From positions 23,437-87,436 of the forward strand of contig JAETRR010000028.1 in assembly GCA_021770065.1 (NCBI GenBank): DNA of 64,000 bases. Reading direction: 5' to 3'. A program made the translations under genes and the position numbers. The notes under the pieces were generated by a model. The model was not told the origin of the DNA. It ran no database searches and saw only the letters and a program-made list of their open reading frames with translations. This document shows, piece after piece, positions 1 to 8,865 of this stretch; the stretch's first letter is position 1, and each line of letters starts with the position of its first letter. The stretch is from Lachnoclostridium sp. (GTDB lineage Bacteria; Bacillota; Clostridia; Lachnospirales; Lachnospiraceae).

Positions 1-270
1 AGCCCTGATATTCCGGATCCTTCTTCGGACATTCTGGACCAGTATATTACAAAAGAGAATTATGATTATCTGATATCCTGTATTCTGGAGCTGGATGAGG
101 CGTATCGTGTAGTATTTGAGTATAAGTACCTTCATCAGATGTCGGACACAGAGATTGCCGGACTTTTAAATATTTCCCCCAAGCTGGCAAATGTGAGATT
201 TTACCGTGCAAGAAAGAGGCTTCAGGAAATGCTGGAAAAGGAGGTGGCAGGCCGTGCCGGGAAGCGATAA
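1..270 (+). CDS. RNA polymerase ECF-type sigma factor, C-terminal part (5' end outside window)
   Basis: The first 89 codons are open from base 1 to a TAA at 268-270. The translation contains a region-4-like helix-turn-helix: an ELDEAYRVVFEYKYLHQMSD stretch followed by TEIAGLLNIS and a basic KLANVRFYRARKRLQEML recognition segment, as in sigma-70 region 4 that contacts the -35 box. The N-terminal region-2 part lies outside the window. The next gene starts inside this one, with an AAGGAGG site at 238-244 and GTG at 254, so the two are translationally coupled. That is typical of an ECF sigma factor with its membrane regulator. Which stress or signal it answers cannot be told. Confidence 0.85.
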   Translation, partial: SPDIPDPSSDILDQYITKENYDYLISCILELDEAYRVVFEYKYLHQMSDTEIAGLLNISPKLANVRFYRARKRLQEMLEKEVAGRAGKR

Positions 271-1186
271 GAGAGACAAAGCCCTGGATGCAAAAGAAGA
301 ACTCTTAAAAGAGGCTCTGGATGCCTGCATGGAGGAGCAGTTAAGCTTCATTCCCCCGGAGTGTGAGATTGCCCGCATGCATACCTTTTCCCAGGAATTC
401 CGGGAATACATGGAAAAACTTTTAAAGACCAAGGGGCGTCCGGAGCAGCGGAACATCAACAGAAAAGAATTTATTTACAGTTTCAATAGAGCGGCCGCCG
501 GTATTCTGGTGCTTCTGGTAGTAAGCGGCGTTATCGCGGGCGGAGCTCTGATGCTGTCAAAAAGCCCCAAAAGCAGTTCTGCTGATATGGCTGCGCCGGA
601 GGAGATAAGTGAGGCGCCTGCAGAGGATATGACGGAGGCGGAAGCACCTGCGGAGGAACCGGAAACCGGGCAAATTGAGGATCCGGGAGTAGAGAGCGGA
701 GCGCAGGAGACGGAAGAAGCCCCGGCAGGAGAGGGAGGCGCGCCCGAGAGCGTGGAGTATATGGGCGGACGTATTTTCCTGGCGGACAATCAGAAGCTTC
801 GGGAAAAGACAGAGACTGTAAAAACTCTTGTGAACAGTCCGGTGATTGCAAGGGATGCGGAGAGCATCAAAGTAACTATCGGCAATATGGATGAGCGGCC
901 GATCTACTACTATGCCTCCATGGATCTGGAGGTTCTGATTGACGGGGCATGGTATCTGGTGCCGCCGAAGACGGAACCTGCGGAGGAGGAAGAAAACCGT
1001 CTGGTCTATCTGGAGCCGGGCATGGCCCAGGACGAAGAGATTTTTATGGAAAATTACGAGCTGGATTATGATGCAGAGATGTACCGGGCAGTCACCTATC
1101 TGGACGGCTTGATCCTGTGCTCACAGTTTTGCTTTGAGAACCCGGAGGAGGACCTGGAGGAAGCACTGGAACAGACCTGGGAATAG
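254..1186 (+). CDS. Membrane protein coupled to ECF sigma factor, probable anti-sigma factor
   Basis: This is a 310-residue protein. I chose GTG 254 because AAGGAGG lies nine bases upstream; an upstream in-frame ATG at 206 has no ribosome site. The first 75 or so residues are charged and cytoplasmic, followed by one membrane segment (about residues 77-97, AAAGILVLLVVSGVIAGGAL), an acidic Ala/Pro/Glu-rich linker (about 100-170) and a C-terminal beta-rich domain. The C-terminal domain (IYYYASMDLEVLIDGAWYLV) resembles the bacterial Ig-like domains found in Firmicutes lipoproteins. The 17-base overlap with the sigma gene and the topology suggest an anti-sigma factor with an outer sensor domain, but no zinc-type anti-sigma motif is visible. 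Its TAG stop at 1184-1186 runs into a family A repeat. Confidence 0.7.
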   Translation: MPGSDKRDKALDAKEELLKEALDACMEEQLSFIPPECEIARMHTFSQEFREYMEKLLKTKGRPEQRNINRKEFIYSFNRAAAGILVLLVVSGVIAGGALMLSKSPKSSSADMAAPEEISEAPAEDMTEAEAPAEEPETGQIEDPGVESGAQETEEAPAGEGGAPESVEYMGGRIFLADNQKLREKTETVKTLVNSPVIARDAESIKVTIGNMDERPIYYYASMDLEVLIDGAWYLVPPKTEPAEEEENRLVYLEPGMAQDEEIFMENYELDYDAEMYRAVTYLDGLILCSQFCFENPEEDLEEALEQTWE

Positions 1187-1317
1187 GATATTACGGAACT
1201 GGAAACAGTAATCTCCCTCACAGTGCACAAATCGATTTACAGACGCATGCATTTGCAGCTGGAAATTGATTTAGGCTAAAGTGTACGGGGAAGGATATTA
1301 CGGAACTGGAATGGAGA
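1186..1317 (+). repeat. Family A composite repeat (copy A1)
   Basis: Two direct copies of GGATATTACGGAACTGGAA (1186-1204 and about 1293-1311, period 107) flank a hairpin whose arms begin CAGTAATCTCC and end in GGATATTACGG. Inner arms AAATCGATTT and AAATTGATTT also pair. The left copy shares its first base with the stop codon of the preceding gene. The right copy ends in GGAG next to the start of the DUF4349 gene. Confidence 0.85.
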
Positions 1318-1324
1318 ATAAAAT

Positions 1325-2341
1325 ATGAAAAAGGATATTAGAAGAATTGCTTTCATAGCGGCTGTTATACTGATTTTAAGCGGCTGCGGAGCCAAGTATG
1401 CGGAAACGTCGGCAGAGACAGCTTCCGCGCCGGCCATGTCGCCGGAAGGCAGCAATGCCGGATACTATGAAGAGTCAAGTATGGCATTCGATACAGCGGA
1501 GGCCCCGGCGGAGGAATACGTAACAGAGCAGGGAGAAAGCGTATCTTCCACTATGGGGCTTGACAGCGTTGCAGCCACATCCCAGAAGCTTATAAAAACC
1601 GTATCTTTAAGCATGGAGACAAAGGAATTCGATCCCCTGCTGGAAAACATCCGCAGTAAAGTAGAGGAACTGGGCGGTTACATAGAAAGCTCCGAGATCT
1701 CCGGAAGCAGCTATTACAGCGTACAGGAAAACCGCTATGCCTGGCTGACGCTTCGGATTCCGGCCGATAAACTGGACGGTTTTGTGACCGTGGTAAGCGA
1801 GCTTGGGAATGTAACCAGTAAAAATGAATCCGTTGAGGACATTACCCTGCAGTACGTGGATGTGGAGGGCCGCAAACAGGCGCTGGAGACAGAACAGGCC
1901 CGGCTTTTGGAGCTTCTTGAAAGAGCAGAGTCCATGGAAGATATTATCGCCATTGAGAGCCGCCTTTCCGAGGTGCGCTACGAGCTCCAGTCTTACGGTT
2001 CAACCTTAAGGACCTATGACAATCAGGTAAATTACAGTACCGTGTCCATCCGTATCACCGAAGTAGAACGGGTAACGCCGGTGATAGAGAAGAGAACGTT
2101 TTTTGAAGAAATCCAATACCGTCTTTCTGACAATCTTTATAATATCGGCCAGGGAATACGGAGCTTTGCCATCTGGTTTATCAGCTCCCTGCCCTATCTC
2201 ATTATCTGGGCCGCAGTCATTGCAGTGCTGGTGCTTGTGGCGAGAAAAATTATCCGGAAGAAGCCCTTCTTCGGAAAAAGAAAGAAAGAGCAGAGAAAAG
2301 AAACAGAGATAAACCGTGAGCCGGATAAGAAGCAGGAATAG
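1325..2341 (+). CDS. DUF4349 domain-containing lipoprotein
   Basis: A 338-residue protein with a lipoprotein signal (hydrophobic residues 8-19, lipobox LSGC, Cys21). A low-complexity Ala/Glu/Ser stretch follows to about residue 75. The DUF4349 core comes next (about 80-250: KLIKTVSLSMETKEFDPLLE, then ENRYAWLTLRIPADKLDGF) with a long coiled-coil segment rich in Glu, Arg and Leu (ETEQARLLELLERAESMEDI). It ends with a membrane segment (about 285-308) and a very basic tail. It is probably an envelope protein of unknown biochemical role; DUF4349 proteins are commonly encoded near sigma/anti-sigma genes. The ribosome site is GGAG at the end of repeat A1. Confidence 0.88.
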   Translation: MKKDIRRIAFIAAVILILSGCGAKYAETSAETASAPAMSPEGSNAGYYEESSMAFDTAEAPAEEYVTEQGESVSSTMGLDSVAATSQKLIKTVSLSMETKEFDPLLENIRSKVEELGGYIESSEISGSSYYSVQENRYAWLTLRIPADKLDGFVTVVSELGNVTSKNESVEDITLQYVDVEGRKQALETEQARLLELLERAESMEDIIAIESRLSEVRYELQSYGSTLRTYDNQVNYSTVSIRITEVERVTPVIEKRTFFEEIQYRLSDNLYNIGQGIRSFAIWFISSLPYLIIWAAVIAVLVLVARKIIRKKPFFGKRKKEQRKETEINREPDKKQE

Positions 2342-2383
2342 TATATAAATCACATGAAGCGATTTCATGTGCAATGTAAGGTC

Positions 2384-2424
2384 AAAGGAGCTGCCTGCCG
2401 CGAAAATAAGGCTGCTCCTTTTGC
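2384..2424 (+). terminator. Probable rho-independent terminator
   Basis: Arms AAGGAGC (2385-2391) and GCTCCTT (2414-2420) are followed by TTGCTTTT. A second pairing CTGCCGCGAAAA / TTTTCGCGGCGG overlaps it. The T-tract is interrupted, so strength is uncertain. Confidence 0.5.
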
Positions 2425-2563
2425 TTTTCGCGGCGGCAGCCGCCGGGATAAAAAGTGACAAATGTCATAGAAAATTCATTACAAAATGCAGGTGCGCAAA
2501 AACCGAAAATTTTTTATGATTATTACCGTAAGATATCAAAATAATTTAAGGGAGGATTTAAAA

Positions 2564-3595
2564 ATGAAGAAAAAAATTCTTAGCGCACTGTTGTGTACCG
2601 CCATGCTTGCTGCAGTGATAGCGGGATGCGGAAGCAAGTCCGAGCCGGCTCCGGCAGAGGCACCTGCAGAGGAAGCTCCGGCAGAAGCGCCTGCAGAAGA
2701 TGCAGGAAGTGATGCAGAGACAGAGGCGCCTGCAGAAGGCGACGGACGCGTGTTCGGCTACACCTGTATGGACGGAACCAATCCCTTCTTCGTAGCGCTT
2801 GAGGGCGCTATCCGTGAAGTGGTAGAGGCTCACGGCGACACACTGCTCTCCGTAGATCCGGGCAATGATTCCAATACCCAGATTGACCAGATTGAAGATT
2901 TGATTTCCAGAGGCGTTGAAATCATGTTTGTAAATCCGGTAGACGCAGACGGCATTATTCCGGCGCTGGATGCACTGAAGGAAGCAGACATTCCCATGTT
3001 CGGTTTTGATACCCAGGTCGGCGATATGAGCTATCTGGTATCCTATGCAGGCTCTGACAACTACAATGCGGGCTATGTATGCGGCGAGGATCTGGCAAAG
3101 AAGGTTCCCGAAGGCGGCGACATTCTCGTACTTGATTCCCCGACCATGCAGTCCGTAACCGACAGAACCGACGGCTTCCTAAAGGCGATCGAGGAGTCCG
3201 GTGTAACCTTTAATGTGGTAGGACAGCAGGATGCCCAGGGAAATCAGCAGGTAGCAAATGAGAAGGCTACAGACCTTCTGACCGCTCATCCCGATGTAGT
3301 AGCTATCTTCGGCGGCAACGATCCCACGGCTCTCGGCGCATATGCAGCGGCAGACGCTGCCGGCGTAACTCCGCTTATCTACGGCGTGGATGGTTCTCCG
3401 GATGTTAAGAAGCTTCTTGAAGACACCATACTGGAGGGTACCGGCGCACAGTCTCCGATCACCATCGGCAAGACCATTGCCGAGACTGCATACGAGTGGC
3501 TGGACGGCAAAGATGTAGAATCCTTTATTCCCATTGAGACATTCCTTATTACTTCTGACAACGTGGGCGACTATGGTCTGGACGGATGGCAGTAA
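2564..3595 (+). CDS. Sugar ABC transporter substrate-binding lipoprotein (RbsB-like)
   Basis: A 343-residue periplasmic-binding-protein type I family member (Peripla_BP_4). The start at ATG 2564 follows GGGAGG (2550-2555); an in-frame ATG at 2486 has no ribosome site and would add an implausible leader. The signal peptide ends with lipobox IAGC. A Pro/Ala/Glu-rich tether follows (about residues 28-58) before the two-lobed domain (TCMDGTNPFFVALEGAIREV, VEIMFVNPVDADG, FGGNDPTALGAYAAAD, IYGVDGSPD). Downstream lie the ATPase and permease, so this is the extracellular sugar receptor of the transporter. The substrate is unknown; RbsB/XylF-type pentose or hexose is likely. A paralogue lies at 6485. 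Confidence 0.92.
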   Translation: MKKKILSALLCTAMLAAVIAGCGSKSEPAPAEAPAEEAPAEAPAEDAGSDAETEAPAEGDGRVFGYTCMDGTNPFFVALEGAIREVVEAHGDTLLSVDPGNDSNTQIDQIEDLISRGVEIMFVNPVDADGIIPALDALKEADIPMFGFDTQVGDMSYLVSYAGSDNYNAGYVCGEDLAKKVPEGGDILVLDSPTMQSVTDRTDGFLKAIEESGVTFNVVGQQDAQGNQQVANEKATDLLTAHPDVVAIFGGNDPTALGAYAAADAAGVTPLIYGVDGSPDVKKLLEDTILEGTGAQSPITIGKTIAETAYEWLDGKDVESFIPIETFLITSDNVGDYGLDGWQ

Positions 3596-3649
3596 GCAGA
3601 CGGCTGCAAATGCCAATAAGAAAATGAGTTATTGTTAGAATAAGGATGA

Positions 3650-3686
3650 AAGGGCTTTGGTCCATAGACGGAACAAAGCCCTTTTG
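3650..3686 (+). terminator. Intra-operon terminator-like hairpin after the binding protein gene
   Basis: Perfect arms AAGGGCTTTG (3650-3659) and CAAAGCCCTT (3674-3683) are followed by a short T run. A leaky terminator here would give more binding protein than membrane components, which is common in such operons. Confidence 0.75.
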
Positions 3687-3691
3687 TTAAG

Positions 3692-3742
3692 CTAGTGTAC
3701 TGACCGCCTGCAGAACGGCCGAATCGCTTGTCAGCACACTAG
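3692..3742 (+). other. Second stem-loop between binding protein and ATPase genes
   Basis: Arms CTAGTGTACTGAC (3692-3704) and GTCAGCACACTAG (3730-3742) pair with a single mismatch around a loop of 25 bases. It directly follows the terminator-like hairpin and could be an mRNA-stability element or a second attenuator. Confidence 0.6.
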
Positions 3743-3770
3743 GATTTTAAAAGACAGGTGGTGGCAATGC

Positions 3771-5255
3771 GTGAGTGAACAGTATTTACTTGAAATGAAA
3801 GGAATTTATAAATCCTTCCCTGGTGTCAAGGCCCTGCAGAACGTAGGCCTCCAGTTAAAAGCCGGTGAAGTACACGCGCTTCTGGGGGAGAACGGTGCCG
3901 GTAAATCCACCCTGATTAAAGTACTGGGTGGTATTTACCATGCAGAAGAGGGAGAGATCTATATTGACGGCCAGAAGGTAACCATAGACGGCGTTGTGGC
4001 AGCCCGCGAGGCGGGAATTTCCATTGTGCATCAGGAACTTGTCCTGGTTCCGTATATGACAGTTGCCGAGAATATTTTCCTGGGCCGTGAGCCGGGAAAC
4101 AAAATGAACATTAACCGTAAGCAGATGACAGAGGATGCCCAGAAACTGATGGACACTTATGAGATGAACATCGATGCAGATACATTGGTGGAGCATCTGA
4201 CAATTGCCCAGCAGCAGATGGTAGAGATTGTAAAGGCAATCTCCTTTAACTCGAAAATACTGGTTATGGATGAGCCTACCTCCTCTATTTCCGACAAAGA
4301 AGTGGGCTTCTTATTTGAGACAATGCGTGCTCTCACGAAAAGGGGTGTGGGCATTATCTATATTTCCCACAAGATGAGTGAGCTGGAAGAGATTTGTGAC
4401 CGGGTGACCGTTATGCGTGACGGGGAAACCGTAGGAACCAAGGTGGTGAAGGAGACTACAAAGGATGAACTGATAGCATTGATGGTAGGCCGGGAGCTGA
4501 CCAATTACTATACACGGGATTATCTGGAGCCGGGAGAGGTGGTGCTGCGGTGCGAGCATATCTCCGACAAAAAGATGGCAAAGGATGCAAGCTTTGAACT
4601 TCACAGGGGAGAGATAATCGGATTTGCAGGACTTGTGGGAGCGGGAAGAAGCGAGACCATGAAGGCTGTTTTCGGCCTTGCGCCGAATATGTCCGGAGAA
4701 GTCTACGTGGACGGACAGAAGGTACAGATCAAGTCCCCCGTAGATGCATTAAAATATGGAATTGCGCTGGTTCCCGAGAGCCGCAAGGAGGAGGGGCTGT
4801 ATAAGGTACAGAGTGTACGGTTCAATTCTACCATTGAAGTGCTTTCCCAGTTTATCAGGAATCTGAGTGTGAATGCAAAAAAGGAAGAAGAGATCACCCA
4901 GAAGTACATAGACATGATGGGAACAAAGACACCCAGTCAGGAACAGATCATCGGAAATCTGTCCGGAGGAAACCAGCAGAAGGTTATGATCGGGCGCTGG
5001 CTTGCCACATCTCCCAAGATTCTGATTCTGGATGAGCCTACCCGCGGCGTGGATGTAGGCGCCAAGGCGGAAATTTATGCGATTATGAATGAACTCGTAA
5101 AGCAGGGAATGTCAATTATTATGATTTCTTCCGAACTTCCGGAGATTATCAATATGAGTGACCGGATCTACGTTATGAACGAGGGACGGGTGACCGGGTG
5201 TCTGAACCATGAAGATGTTACCCAGGAAAAGATCATGCAGCTTGCGGCAAAGTAA
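3771..5255 (+). CDS. Sugar ABC transporter ATP-binding protein (MglA/RbsA-like, duplicated)
   Basis: A 494-residue tandem ATPase that powers monosaccharide uptake. GTG 3771 is the only plausible start: the nearby ATG at 3767 is out of frame, and AGGTGG lies upstream. The N-terminal half has a full Walker A (GENGAGKST, residues 39-47), Q-loop, and Walker B with LVMDEPTSS. The C-terminal half has the usual degenerate P-loop (GLVGAGRSE), a clear LSGGNQQKV signature and LILDEPTRGVDVGAK. This asymmetric layout is typical of the MglA/RbsA/XylG family. It lies between the binding protein and permease genes. Confidence 0.95.
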   Translation: MSEQYLLEMKGIYKSFPGVKALQNVGLQLKAGEVHALLGENGAGKSTLIKVLGGIYHAEEGEIYIDGQKVTIDGVVAAREAGISIVHQELVLVPYMTVAENIFLGREPGNKMNINRKQMTEDAQKLMDTYEMNIDADTLVEHLTIAQQQMVEIVKAISFNSKILVMDEPTSSISDKEVGFLFETMRALTKRGVGIIYISHKMSELEEICDRVTVMRDGETVGTKVVKETTKDELIALMVGRELTNYYTRDYLEPGEVVLRCEHISDKKMAKDASFELHRGEIIGFAGLVGAGRSETMKAVFGLAPNMSGEVYVDGQKVQIKSPVDALKYGIALVPESRKEEGLYKVQSVRFNSTIEVLSQFIRNLSVNAKKEEEITQKYIDMMGTKTPSQEQIIGNLSGGNQQKVMIGRWLATSPKILILDEPTRGVDVGAKAEIYAIMNELVKQGMSIIMISSELPEIINMSDRIYVMNEGRVTGCLNHEDVTQEKIMQLAAK

Positions 5256-5267
5256 GTGCAGAGGTGA

Positions 5268-5326
5268 CAGTACCTTTTAGTACTGCTGCGCAGCGACTTT
5301 ACCCTTCAGGGCTGTTGCGCGGCAGC
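5268..5326 (+). repeat. Small hairpin repeat (family C fragment)
   Basis: Two adjacent stem-loops: CAGTAC / GTACTG (5268-5285) and GCTGCGCA / TGCGCGGCAGC (5285-5326). The second contains GCGCAGCGACTTTACCCTT, which also occurs in the 116-bp tandem repeats at 48436-48692. Confidence 0.6.
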
Positions 5327-5332
5327 TTAAAA

Positions 5333-5445
5333 CAGTAATATCCCTCACAGTGCACAAATCGATTTACAGACGCATGCAACTGCGGCTGGAAATTGATTTA
5401 GGTTAAAGTGTACTGGGAGGGATATTACGGAACTGGAATAGGAGG
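5333..5445 (+). repeat. Family A repeat (copy A2)
   Basis: CAGTAATATCCCTCACAGTG pairs with a downstream arm reading GTGTACTG then GGAGGGATATTACGG (about 5408-5430). Inner arms AAATCGATTT and AAATTGATTT pair as in copy A1. The right end supplies GGATATTACGGAACTGGAA and AGGAGG, the ribosome site of the permease gene. The left direct copy is missing; a family C fragment stands in its place. Confidence 0.85.
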
Positions 5446-5452
5446 AGAAGCT

Positions 5453-6424
5453 ATGGCAGCCAGATTTAAAAATGGAGTTGTCAGATATTTCAAGGATAAT
5501 ATCGGTATTATTATAGCACTGTTGGTAATGTGTTTGTTTTTGGTTGTTTTCCCGACTACAAGGACAACGTTTCTGACTCCGAAGAATGTGTTTAATATTC
5601 TTCGCCAGAATGCGTCAAACCTGTTTCTGGCCACAGGTATGACCATGGTCATTATCTTAGGAGGCATTGAGCTTTCGGTTGGTTCCGTGATTGCCCTTTC
5701 CGGCGTTGTGGCGGCCGGCTGCGTGATCAACTTCGGACTTCCCGAGATTGTCGGCTTTCTTGCGGCTATTGGAGTGGGAGCCCTTGTGGGTATGTTTAAC
5801 GGATTTGTAATCTGCAAGACGGATATTCCGCCTTTTATCGTGACACTGGCATCTATGAACATAACAAAAGGAATCGCCCTGGTTCTGACAGGAGGCTCTC
5901 CAATCCGATGCATGACGGATGCCTTCAAATTTCCGGGGGCAGGTTATGTGGGGCCGGTTCCCACACCGGTAATTCTGATGATTATTGTGTTTATCATTGC
6001 TGCATTTATGATTAACCGCACCCAGCTTGGACGCCACATCTATGCGGTGGGCGGCAATGCGCAGGCGGCCAGGTTTTCCGGAATCAATGTACAGAAGGTA
6101 AAGTTTATCGTTTACACCTACACAGGCATTATGTCCGGTATTGCGGGCGTAGTAGTTGCTTCCCGTCTGTATTCCGGCCAGCCTACGGCAGGCGACGGTG
6201 CAGAGATGGATGCAATTGCGGCAGTGGTAGTAGGCGGCACTTCTATGAGCGGCGGCTCCGGGCGGCTTGGCGGCACCCTGATCGGAGTTCTGATCATCGG
6301 AGTTCTGAATAACGGCCTGAATCTGTTAGGAGTGGATTCCAACTGGCAGTACATTGTCAAGGGACTTGTAATTCTCCTTGCAGTGTACGTGGACTTCATC
6401 CGCAATAAAAAGGCAGGAAGATAG
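5453..6424 (+). CDS. Sugar ABC transporter permease (RbsC/MglC-like)
   Basis: A 323-residue integral membrane protein of the BPD_transp_2 family with about eight to ten hydrophobic segments. The start ATG 5453 is set by AGGAGG at 5440-5445; an in-frame ATG at 5408 lies inside the family A repeat and is unlikely to be used. Family hallmarks are GGIELSVGSVIALSGVVAAG near residue 75, the motif RTQLGRHIYAVGGNAQAARF near 190, and GGTSMSGGSGRLGGTLIG near 265. It forms the membrane channel for the transporter encoded by the two upstream genes. It is separated from the ATPase gene by about 200 bases of repeats, an unusually long gap inside such an operon. Confidence 0.94.
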   Translation: MAARFKNGVVRYFKDNIGIIIALLVMCLFLVVFPTTRTTFLTPKNVFNILRQNASNLFLATGMTMVIILGGIELSVGSVIALSGVVAAGCVINFGLPEIVGFLAAIGVGALVGMFNGFVICKTDIPPFIVTLASMNITKGIALVLTGGSPIRCMTDAFKFPGAGYVGPVPTPVILMIIVFIIAAFMINRTQLGRHIYAVGGNAQAARFSGINVQKVKFIVYTYTGIMSGIAGVVVASRLYSGQPTAGDGAEMDAIAAVVVGGTSMSGGSGRLGGTLIGVLIIGVLNNGLNLLGVDSNWQYIVKGLVILLAVYVDFIRNKKAGR

Positions 6425-6442
6425 AAAAAAAGTACCAATATA

Positions 6443-6484
6443 CACAAAAGTCTCTGCGGTCTCCGGGCTAAGGAGGCTTTTGTG
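6443..6484 (+). promoter_or_regulatory. Stem-loop flanking a ribosome binding site
   Basis: Perfect arms CACAAAAG (6443-6450) and CTTTTGTG (6477-6484) enclose the AAGGAGG ribosome site (6470-6476). The start codon ATG 6485 begins directly after the right arm. Folding would place the ribosome site at the base of the stem, so translation control is possible. Confidence 0.5.
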
Positions 6485-7483
6485 ATGGAGAAGAAGATGA
6501 AAAAAAGTACCTTAGCGTTACAGTTTCCGCACTCCTGTGTTTTGAGGTGTTTCTGTGCAATTTACTTTATAGTTTGTCTTGGCGGCTTGACAGGCTGCGG
6601 CATGATGCGAGACAATAAGGAAGAGCATGTCCCCCGGGTATTCGGCGCCACCTATATGACCAGGAACAATCCGTATTTTGACGTGCTCCATGAAGCCATA
6701 GAGGAAGGCGTTTCCGGAAATGGAGATATTCTTATTTCCAGAGACCCGAGCCAGGATCAGAACAGACAGAACGCCCAGATAATGGAAATGATAGAGGAAG
6801 GGATCGAGGTACTTTTCCTGAATCCGGTGGATTGGGAAAAAGTGAAGCCTGCACTGGAAGCATGCCGTGAAGCAGGGGTTCTTGTCATTGACATTGATAC
6901 CGTTGTAAAGGATACAGAGTATGTGATTTCCGTCATCGAGACGGACAATTACCAGGCCGGCGTTCTGTGCGCCCAGGAGATGATGAAGCAGGTGGACAAT
7001 GCGCGGATCGTGATCATTGATAATCCGATTCAGACTTCCATTACAAACCGTGTACAGGGATTTCTGGACACGATTGAGGGAAATGAAAATTATCAGGTGG
7101 TGTACACACAGGCAGGGGCGGGAGAATTTGAGGTATCGGCGGATGTAATAGCGGAATTTCTCAAAAAGGATATAGAATTCAATGTGGTTCTGGGCGGAAA
7201 TGATCCAAGCGCCTTAGGAGCCCTGGCAGCGCTCCAGCAGCACCACAGGGAGGAAGGCGTTTTGATCTACGGGATTGACGGCTCTCCGGATTTTAAGGCG
7301 ATGCTGGAGCTTGGCGTTGTGTCCGGGACCAGTGCCCAGAGCCCCAAGACCATCGGCGAGGTGGCCGTAAAAAAGGCTTATGACTATCTGAACGGAATAG
7401 AAATAGAACCTTACATCAGTATAGAACCTTATATGATTACCAGGGAAAATCTGAGTGAGTATGAAATTAACGGGTGGCAATAA
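6485..7483 (+). CDS. Second RbsB-like sugar-binding lipoprotein, probable sensor partner
   Basis: A 332-residue Peripla_BP_4 protein. ATG 6485 is eight bases after AAGGAGG; GTG 6482 is an alternative. The leader is long and ends in lipobox LTGC. The body is clearly paralogous to the binding protein at 2564 (NPYFDVLHEAIEEGV, VLFLNPVDWEKV, LGGNDPSALGALAAL, IYGIDGSPDFKAML) but lacks the Pro/Ala tether. It lies directly upstream of a histidine kinase and response regulator. By analogy with XylFII-LytS type pairs, it probably presents ligand to the kinase rather than feeding transport; this is inference from position. Confidence 0.88.
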   Translation: MEKKMKKSTLALQFPHSCVLRCFCAIYFIVCLGGLTGCGMMRDNKEEHVPRVFGATYMTRNNPYFDVLHEAIEEGVSGNGDILISRDPSQDQNRQNAQIMEMIEEGIEVLFLNPVDWEKVKPALEACREAGVLVIDIDTVVKDTEYVISVIETDNYQAGVLCAQEMMKQVDNARIVIIDNPIQTSITNRVQGFLDTIEGNENYQVVYTQAGAGEFEVSADVIAEFLKKDIEFNVVLGGNDPSALGALAALQQHHREEGVLIYGIDGSPDFKAMLELGVVSGTSAQSPKTIGEVAVKKAYDYLNGIEIEPYISIEPYMITRENLSEYEINGWQ

Positions 7484-7551
7484 TTCAACAGCAGATCCGG
7501 GACAGCAAACAGAAAGATGTGCCGTCAGGGCCTGCGGAACTGGAAATAAGT

Positions 7552-8865
7552 ATGATTGACAGGAAAGAACGCTTTGTAACACTGCTTCAAGGGGCAATGC
7601 TGATTTTGAATGTTTTATGCGTTGCCTTGATTTGTGTGCTGATTTATGTAACGACCGAACGAATTCTTGCCAATTATGATGCACGGGAATTTCTGAATTC
7701 CATCTCGGCCTTTCCGGAGAATCCCAGGGCAAACCTTATTGTCTGCATGGGCTTTATGGGGATTTTCATTGCAACTTTTCTGATGCGTCATTTTTGGAAA
7801 GAGATACCTAGTAAATGGAATGCGGCAACGCTGATTCTTGATTTGATCGCGTGCAGCGTTGTGATTTACCGGCTGAATTTTAACTATAAGGGACTGCTGC
7901 TTCTGGTGTTTGCCAGTGTCATTGCCTATGTCAAGGACGGCAAGATGAAGCTGGTATTTGTTGCTGTGGCTATTGCAGGCTATCTGGTGGCGGATTATGA
8001 GCTGCTGTCCATTTATATGCGGCTGTATAATATTTCAGATTATATCCGGTACTACTCTTATAATACACAGCAGTACTTATTCAGCATCTACAATATCCTT
8101 TTGTCTCTGAATATTATTTTGTTTATTGCATACTGTGTCTATGTCATCAATGTTCAGCGCGGAACCATAGAAGAGGTGAACCGTCTCTACCATGAGCTTC
8201 AGACAGCCAATGAGCAGCTGCAGGAATATGCCGAAGTGACGGAGCATATGGCTCAGACGAAGGAGAGAAACCGCCTGGCCAGAGAGATCCATGACACTCT
8301 GGGACATACGCTTACGGGCATCGTTACCGGGCTGGATGCATGTCTGGCTCTGGTTGACGTGTCGCCGGAACAGACGAGGAAACAGCTTGCCCTTTTGTCA
8401 AAAGCAGGAAGAGAGGGAATCCAGGACATCCGGCGTTCGGTCAATGAGCTGCGGCCGGATTCTCTGGAGCGTTTAAGCCTTGAGGTAGCCATACGGAAGA
8501 TGGTGACGGATATGAGTAAGGTGTCAGATGTCCGCATCCATTTTAAGACAGAGGAAAAGCATCTGAAATTTGACGAGGACGAGGAAAATGCCATCTACCG
8601 GGTAGTGCAGGAGAGCATCACCAACGCAGTCCGTCACGGGCACGCAAAGGAGATCTGGATTACGCTGGAGCGGATAGAGGGAGAGATGCTTCTTAAGATC
8701 CACGATAACGGAATTGGCTGTAAGGAGATGAAAAGCGGCTTCGGAACGAAGCACATTAAAGAAAGAATCGAAATGCTGCGGGGGACGGTTACTTTTGACG
8801 GGCAGCATCAGGGATTTACCGTAACTGCGCACATACCGATTCGCTGGGGGGAGACTTATGATTAA
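7552..8865 (+). CDS. Sensor histidine kinase (HisKA_3 / NarL-type)
   Basis: A 437-residue membrane kinase. Residues 10-220 contain about six hydrophobic segments, then a coiled-coil linker (ELQTANEQLQEYAEVTEHMA) and the dimerisation and phosphoacceptor motif LAREIHDTLGHTLTGI with His247. The HATPase_c domain follows, with NAVRHGHAKEIWI (N-box), DNGIGCKEM (G1) and GFGTKHIKER (G2). I prefer ATG 7552, preceded by GGAA and a degenerate family A core; GTG 7474, overlapping the previous gene, is possible but has no ribosome site. The stop overlaps the response regulator start by eight bases. It lacks a large outer sensor domain, which fits sensing through the adjacent binding protein. Confidence 0.93.
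   Translation: MIDRKERFVTLLQGAMLILNVLCVALICVLIYVTTERILANYDAREFLNSISAFPENPRANLIVCMGFMGIFIATFLMRHFWKEIPSKWNAATLILDLIACSVVIYRLNFNYKGLLLLVFASVIAYVKDGKMKLVFVAVAIAGYLVADYELLSIYMRLYNISDYIRYYSYNTQQYLFSIYNILLSLNIILFIAYCVYVINVQRGTIEEVNRLYHELQTANEQLQEYAEVTEHMAQTKERNRLAREIHDTLGHTLTGIVTGLDACLALVDVSPEQTRKQLALLSKAGREGIQDIRRSVNELRPDSLERLSLEVAIRKMVTDMSKVSDVRIHFKTEEKHLKFDEDEENAIYRVVQESITNAVRHGHAKEIWITLERIEGEMLLKIHDNGIGCKEMKSGFGTKHIKERIEMLRGTVTFDGQHQGFTVTAHIPIRWGETYD

Noticed and set aside
5408..5452. Longer N-terminus for the permease from ATG 5408
   Set aside because: The extra residues are translated from the family A repeat, and the strong ribosome site is placed for ATG 5453.
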